Source: JAPUDQ01 sp049644865 (GTDB lineage: Bacteria; Patescibacteriota; Saccharimonadia; Saccharimonadales; Saccharimonadaceae). Taken from it: DNA of 19,346 bases. The notes under the pieces were generated by a model. That model ran no database searches, was not told where the DNA came from, and worked only from the letters and a program-made list of their open reading frames with translations. The DNA lies in assembly GCA_049644865.1 (NCBI GenBank), contig JBARSV010000034.1, positions 1-19,346 of the forward strand. Direction: 5' to 3'. Both the position numbers and the translations under genes were made by a program. Positions within the stretch are counted from its first letter, which is position 1. Every line of letters begins with the position of its first letter. This document shows positions 15,210 to 19,346 of this stretch, piece by piece.

Positions 15210-16127
15210 CTAGTGAAGCGATATCACCACTTCTTGATTATTGCTCAGGCTACGTCGAGCCTCATGAGCGATTGCGCTGATGGATAAATCGCTATTATTA
15301 GCGAGTCTTATTATAGCAGGTGATGAGGTGATAGCGCTAGCGGTCTGGGGTGTAGGCTGCGGTGGTTGAGCTGATATGGTTGCCGCGTTGCTAGCGGGGT
15401 TGACGGGGGGAGCCGAAGGGGCGGTAGCGTCGGGTACTGCTTGCGATAGCACTCTACTACGCGAGGGTATAGTGAGCGCCGGCCTTTGAGGAGTAATGCC
15501 ATTCGCAACCTGCATTGGCGCCGCCGGTGTCACTTGTGCGGCCTGTTGAAAATTTTGTACAGCGGTACGGTGCCGAATCGCTTCTTGTTCCTCGATGAGG
15601 CTATTAAACTGACTACCGACGCCAGTTGAGTGATCCATAACATCTTCAACAGTACTCGCTTCAGCCGTGATATCGTCAGACAATGATGATGGTTGCACCG
15701 CCACGCCGCGTGCCGCCCAGCCCTGTGTGTCAATTACCTGAGCCAGGTAAGCTAGACGCTCGTTAGCCTCTTGGCCAGTAAAGTCTTTGGTGAGATTTTC
15801 TTCAGTATTGACTGGGGCTGTGATAGTAACCAAACTGATGTTTCCCTCAGGTGCCCACATATGTTTTTTGGGACGCATATAAAATTTAGCGAGCGCCGCC
15901 AAGTAGATCTCCATCGGCTGGTCTTTGCGCAGCGGCAGCGCCAATATGGCAAAAAATAGCGCCACTGGCAGAGGTATGATTCCCAGGACGATAAATGACT
16001 GGCTCATAAACCATGCCAAACCTAGGCTAATAGCGACTACAATTAAATAGATAAACTGCCGGAAACTAAACGGACCGATCAGCTTATCTTCGGCCTCGAC
16101 GTCTTGTGGAACTTTATACACCGCCAT
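15210..16127 (-). CDS. PrgI-family membrane protein of the secretion cluster
   Basis: The N-terminus MAVYKVPQDVEAEDKLIGPFSFRQFIYLIV is characteristic of PrgI-family proteins (VirB3-like, named from the enterococcal pCF10 system). Two adjacent transmembrane helices lie at about 25-45 and 47-66, then an amphipathic KFYMRPKKHMWAP segment. VirB3-type proteins anchor the VirB4 ATPase to the inner membrane. The 305-residue length is unusual because of a long Pro/Ala/Gln/Ser-rich, probably disordered cytoplasmic tail (about 180-285); most relatives are much shorter. A perfect TATAAT lies 8 nt before the ATG with no Shine-Dalgarno, suggesting its own promoter and a leaderless message. Confidence 0.9.
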   Translation of the reverse strand: MAVYKVPQDVEAEDKLIGPFSFRQFIYLIVVAISLGLAWFMSQSFIVLGIIPLPVALFFAILALPLRKDQPMEIYLAALAKFYMRPKKHMWAPEGNISLVTITAPVNTEENLTKDFTGQEANERLAYLAQVIDTQGWAARGVAVQPSSLSDDITAEASTVEDVMDHSTGVGSQFNSLIEEQEAIRHRTAVQNFQQAAQVTPAAPMQVANGITPQRPALTIPSRSRVLSQAVPDATAPSAPPVNPASNAATISAQPPQPTPQTASAITSSPAIIRLANNSDLSISAIAHEARRSLSNNQEVVISLH

Positions 16128-16135
16128 ACGTAAGC

Positions 16136-16141
16136 ATTATA
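16136..16141 (-). promoter_or_regulatory. -10 box immediately upstream of the PrgI gene
   Basis: The minus strand reads TATAAT followed by eight bases and the ATG. A weak TTCGCC lies 17 bp further upstream (16164-16159). Transcription from here would start at or next to the start codon. It sits in the 55-bp gap after the VirB6-like gene and may give an internal promoter for prgI-traC-virB4. Confidence 0.45.
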
Positions 16142-16182
16142 TCAGAGGTATGATGCCGGGCGAAGAGTTTGATGTCGCAGCA

Positions 16183-18975
16183 CTATGTGCCGAACGGCCG
16201 GCCAGTGCGGGGGTCAATAAGGCTTGATCCAGCAGCCGTAACACCTCCGGGAGCACTTGGCGTCGCTGCGCCACCGCTTGGGGGTGCGGAAACACTTGGA
16301 ATTGATGCAAGATCTTTAGCAGCGAGGGCAGCAACATCGCCGCCATTCGCTAAGGTAGTGAGTATGTGACGCGCTTGTCCATCGTTAATACCTGCCGAAA
16401 GTGATGTCGAGTTGATGATGGTCTGCGCCTCGGTCCGCATTTTCGTGAGTTGTTCGGGGGTGATGCCTTCTAAGCTAGCGTGCAATGAGGCAGCTGATTG
16501 AGTTGTAAACTGCGGCGTGCCAAGGTCGCTTATATGACCATGTTTGTAGACATATTTGCCCGTCGTCGGGTCTTCAGATGTGAAGCCTTTAGCGACATCT
16601 CCTCGTTTACCTACAAGATCACCATACGTAGCTTTACCAGCGGCATTAAAGGCAGTTGCCATCTGTTGTGACATCTCTCTACCATCGAGGCTCTTCATGA
16701 CCTTTGCTAACTCGTTCTGACCAGCGCCCCCGCTACCGGCGAGCTGTTTATAATGCGCCACAACTTTTTCAGCTTCGTTGTTATCGATTGCGCTCCTGAG
16801 ACCTGCGGATAACTTATCTATACTATCAGCGGTGCCATCACGTGAGTTAGCTTCTTCGATAGACTTGACACGCTTATTGAACGCCTCGGCCATTTGCGCA
16901 CCGACAATCTCACCATAGCGGTCACCGCCGACGCGTTTGAGTGCACCACTTTCTTGACCCAAGGCGGCCGCTTCTTCTTTTGTTTTCTCGGTCCTGCTGT
17001 CTTTGCGAGCTTGAAGCGCCAAATCGATTGCTGCATTACGGGTTCGTAGTTTGCTTAGCGGTCCTCCGCCACGGTTTCCAACCGTGGCTCCCCAGCCATA
17101 CTTACCATATCGTATGGCGTTGCTTTTCACACCCTCTTTCAGCGCCTCCTGGCCCTTTTTGGCAAGCCCAAGGCCAGGCATCTTGCCACTGAGGGTATTG
17201 AACGTGCCGTGCAGACGGCTGCCAATTGCGCCGATTCCCTTAAAGAGTGCCGGTACGGCCAGTACTGGGGATAAGATGACAAGCAACTGTATGACCGCGA
17301 AAATCGCTTTTAAAGCCTCACCTGTTATTGCATTGCCCTGATAATCATTCATAGTGAAACTATTACCCATCGCGCCGATTATCTTTGCCGCGAACATTGC
17401 CGCCCCAAACAAAAACATCGCTGCCGGATAAATCATGAGTAGTTTCGAAAACAAGTCCCACCACTTGTCAAAATACTTCTCAGTGTTTGGTAGTACCCAT
17501 GCGGCAAAGGCCAGCGGCGCGATGATGATCAGTATTATCAGTAACACCAACCGGAGTGCTACAACGAACAGTGTCAGTAGCAACATGACTAAAACAGGTG
17601 TGATACCGATCGCAATGACGATGACGATTGCTACGGCCGCACCAATACCTTTACGCACCACACCGAGCGGCTCGTTAATCTGGCTATAGACACTCGTACT
17701 CGACGATATGAAGCTTTGAACATTCGCTCCCAATATATTTGATATATCGACCATGATGGCACAAATGAAATACGATAGGTTTATGAGTACTGCTGCCGCG
17801 AAAATACGTGGCAGCATCTTTTTTATGCCGTAGGCCGATATACCAAATGATGAGGCTTGCGACGCTATGACTGCCATAAGAGCTAACGCCAATATGATGT
17901 TGGCAATATTGACTATCTGTTGCCATGATGCGTATATACTGCTACCCTGGTCGCCGGTTAGGGCGGTAAATTGCAACAACTGATCGAGCAGCTGAGACAT
18001 AAACGTGATCGCAGCACTCGATAACTGTATGAGAGGGCAGAGCACCCACCCTAGTGGTCCGGCCGTGCACACAATGCCATTGGGGTCAGATGTGCCACCC
18101 GAAGAAGTTGACCCAGGTGGTGTGGCATTGGACGTTGCCGCCTGGAGCTGTCCCCACTGATCCGCTACCGCTGGGTTGGCGGCCAACGCATTAATTTTTT
18201 TCACAATCTCATCGCATCTAATCTTTGACATTCGATCATAATTACCATCACTTATCAAAGTAGTGTCGGTCGATGCCACACCTACCCATGCGCCTGGGTT
18301 ATATCTATATTTTGCATCGGTATAACTGCCGTCGGCATTGAGCTTTTTGACAATAGCGACATCACCAGAGACGACTCCGTCTGTCGGTGTTGCCTCACAT
18401 TGTTTGAGGAAGGCAGTATCGAGATAAAACGAATACTTCTGCAGCTCAGTCAGGTTGGAGATATCGCCACCGACCAAAGTGTTGAGATACGCAATAAAAT
18501 TATCAGCCCCCGCCCCCTTACTAGGCATCTGCCACGACGAGTTGAGCGTGAGGTCAGTACATGCCGCGGGGTCCTTAGGGGCTGAAGTTCGTACCGCTCC
18601 AATCTTACAGAGAAAGTTGGCATAGTCTTGCGATGAGTTCATGGGTACGCCGCTTGCCTTGACTGCGCTAATAAAGTCAGCGCCGTTATTGCCACTACAG
18701 GCAACCGTCCCGATCCCGACCAATCCGTTACCGCTAGCACCCGATGCATTCATGATGGACCCAGCGTTAAACTGATCCTGTGTGATCGTCCCGCTAGCGG
18801 AGGCTTGTGATAAACACCACTTTACCCACATAGCATTGAGGTGAGCATTGACGACATCTTGAGGTGGTGAGGTAGTCAGCGATAGAGCTGACGCTGTTCC
18901 AGGAGTAATGATCAATGCTACGACGAGTGTCGCTAAGACGATAACGCGCCGCGACCAATTCCGAATACTACGCAT
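16183..18975 (-). CDS. VirB6/TrbL-like polytopic type IV secretion membrane protein
   Basis: This 930-residue protein (ATG at 18975; another ATG at 18993 adds six residues) has four parts. A signal peptide (RRVIVLATLVVALIITPGTASA) comes first. A roughly 300-residue extracytoplasmic domain with several Cys follows. A membrane region at about 355-580 has six or more helices, including IVNIANIILALALMAVI, then VIVIAIGITPVLVMLLLTLF and the motif IAPLAFAAWVLPNTEKYFDKWW. Last comes a roughly 340-residue charged cytoplasmic tail. That motif and topology are typical of VirB6/TrbL-like proteins in CPR clusters, which line the inner-membrane channel. The signal peptide plus large outer domain goes beyond a minimal VirB6, and the tail is alpha-helical and repetitive in character. 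It is first in the operon, with a -10-like TACTAT 8 nt before the ATG at 18975. Confidence 0.85.
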   Translation of the reverse strand: MRSIRNWSRRVIVLATLVVALIITPGTASALSLTTSPPQDVVNAHLNAMWVKWCLSQASASGTITQDQFNAGSIMNASGASGNGLVGIGTVACSGNNGADFISAVKASGVPMNSSQDYANFLCKIGAVRTSAPKDPAACTDLTLNSSWQMPSKGAGADNFIAYLNTLVGGDISNLTELQKYSFYLDTAFLKQCEATPTDGVVSGDVAIVKKLNADGSYTDAKYRYNPGAWVGVASTDTTLISDGNYDRMSKIRCDEIVKKINALAANPAVADQWGQLQAATSNATPPGSTSSGGTSDPNGIVCTAGPLGWVLCPLIQLSSAAITFMSQLLDQLLQFTALTGDQGSSIYASWQQIVNIANIILALALMAVIASQASSFGISAYGIKKMLPRIFAAAVLINLSYFICAIMVDISNILGANVQSFISSSTSVYSQINEPLGVVRKGIGAAVAIVIVIAIGITPVLVMLLLTLFVVALRLVLLIILIIIAPLAFAAWVLPNTEKYFDKWWDLFSKLLMIYPAAMFLFGAAMFAAKIIGAMGNSFTMNDYQGNAITGEALKAIFAVIQLLVILSPVLAVPALFKGIGAIGSRLHGTFNTLSGKMPGLGLAKKGQEALKEGVKSNAIRYGKYGWGATVGNRGGGPLSKLRTRNAAIDLALQARKDSRTEKTKEEAAALGQESGALKRVGGDRYGEIVGAQMAEAFNKRVKSIEEANSRDGTADSIDKLSAGLRSAIDNNEAEKVVAHYKQLAGSGGAGQNELAKVMKSLDGREMSQQMATAFNAAGKATYGDLVGKRGDVAKGFTSEDPTTGKYVYKHGHISDLGTPQFTTQSAASLHASLEGITPEQLTKMRTEAQTIINSTSLSAGINDGQARHILTTLANGGDVAALAAKDLASIPSVSAPPSGGAATPSAPGGVTAAGSSLIDPRTGRPFGT

Positions 18976-18983
18976 ACACACAT

Positions 18984-19024
18984 ATAGTACCATGAGCGTT
19001 ATACGATGTGTACTGAGAATTCAA
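18984..19024 (-). promoter_or_regulatory. Candidate promoter region of the secretion operon
   Basis: Two overlapping solutions exist on the minus strand. TACTAT (18989-18984) lies 8 nt before the ATG at 18975. TTGAAT (19024-19019) and TATAAC (19003-18998) are 15 bp apart. No Shine-Dalgarno precedes either ATG, so a leaderless or very short leader is likely. This is the only intergenic space ahead of the operon, so the main control should lie here. Confidence 0.4.
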
Positions 19025-19346
19025 TCCATTATTATCTTTCAATAGTACCCCTAAAGCCCGATCATCTATCATTTGTTCGTTTTTTGAGATGGTCAATACC
19101 CGCACGGATCTCAAAGCAATAGTGATCGCTCCGCTAGTTCTTACCAAAAACAGCAACATCTTTGACTACTCTGCGGCGCTCGGCCAGTATGAGCTTGCAG
19201 ACAGGTCGTTCGATCTATTTATATAAACCCTAGCTCGACATAAATACTCCTGTTTGGAGCAAAGCGGCGACACGCGAGCGATAGCGCGACGCCTTTAGAG
19301 ATGGACAGCTCTTTTGGAGCTATGCTTTGAAAGAAGTGGCGACGGG
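19025..19346. other. Stretch without a recognised gene
   Basis: I recognise no gene, tRNA or rRNA here. A minus-strand frame is open from the window edge to a TAA at 19221-19219 (about 42 codons, RRHFFQSIAPKELSISKG onward) and could be the C-terminus of an upstream gene, but nothing in it is diagnostic. Two small inverted repeats are visible: CTCC/GGAG near 19246-19258, and AGCTC-TTTTG-GAGCT at 19307-19321. A longer imperfect G/C-rich dyad lies near 19270-19292. These could belong to a terminator or a structured RNA. Confidence 0.35.

Noticed and set aside
18968..19159. 63-codon minus-strand frame ahead of the VirB6-like gene
   Set aside because: It overlaps the start of the VirB6-like gene in another frame and covers the candidate promoter. 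It has no Shine-Dalgarno and no recognisable feature.
19180..19230. tRNA suggested by a GTTCGATC T-loop-like string
   Set aside because: No acceptor stem, anticodon arm or D-arm can be built around it.

Overview
The window looks like the replication-origin neighbourhood of a Patescibacteria (CPR) genome, most likely Candidatus Saccharibacteria (TM7). Three things point that way. The first is the order jag(partial)-yidC-rnpA-rpmH / dnaA-dnaN-recF. The second is a compact type IV secretion-like operon of the PrgI / TraC-like / VirB4 kind, common in these small epibiotic bacteria. The third is the use of ordinary stop codons: TGA ends rnpA and other genes, so the UGA=Gly code of Gracilibacteria/SR1 is not in use. 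The lineage call rests on synteny and remembered protein character, not on a search.

Left part (1-6092). The minus-strand cluster rpmH-rnpA-yidC-jag (ribosomal protein L34, RNase P protein, membrane insertase, start of an RNA-binding Jag/KhpB-like protein) is divergent from dnaA-dnaN-(four-helix-bundle gene)-recF on the plus strand. DnaA boxes lie on both sides of dnaA. The dnaA-dnaN gap also carries a near-textbook unwinding element: a DnaA box, a C-rich tract, a run of CTA-type DnaA-trios and an A/T-rich stretch. I take this as the likely oriC. Between dnaN and recF sits a small four-helix-bundle (S23/IVP-type) gene flanked by degenerate 7-bp TAGCNNA repeats, direct on the left and inverted on the right, which looks like a small inserted unit.

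Right part (6064-18975). Eight minus-strand genes are packed with overlaps or short gaps. They run from the right: a polytopic VirB6/TrbL-like membrane protein, a PrgI-family protein, a TraC-like protein, a VirB4 ATPase, a 1108-residue membrane/extracellular protein ending in a LAS-type (H...D / HxH) metallopeptidase-like domain, a secreted lysozyme + D,D-carboxypeptidase fusion, and two unrecognised membrane-anchored surface proteins. Together they look like an ATP-driven envelope-spanning machine with two cell-wall-cutting components. No coupling protein (VirD4), relaxase or pilin is seen here, so DNA conjugation is not demonstrated. Attachment to or exchange with a host cell, protein secretion and DNA uptake are all possible. 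The operon converges on recF with a 29-bp overlap and runs head-on to a fork leaving the proposed origin.

Several minus-strand genes (virB6-like, prgI, rpmH) have a -10-like hexamer only 8-9 nt before the ATG, suggesting leaderless transcripts. The last ~370 bp (18976-19346) hold a possible promoter, small inverted repeats and no recognised gene.
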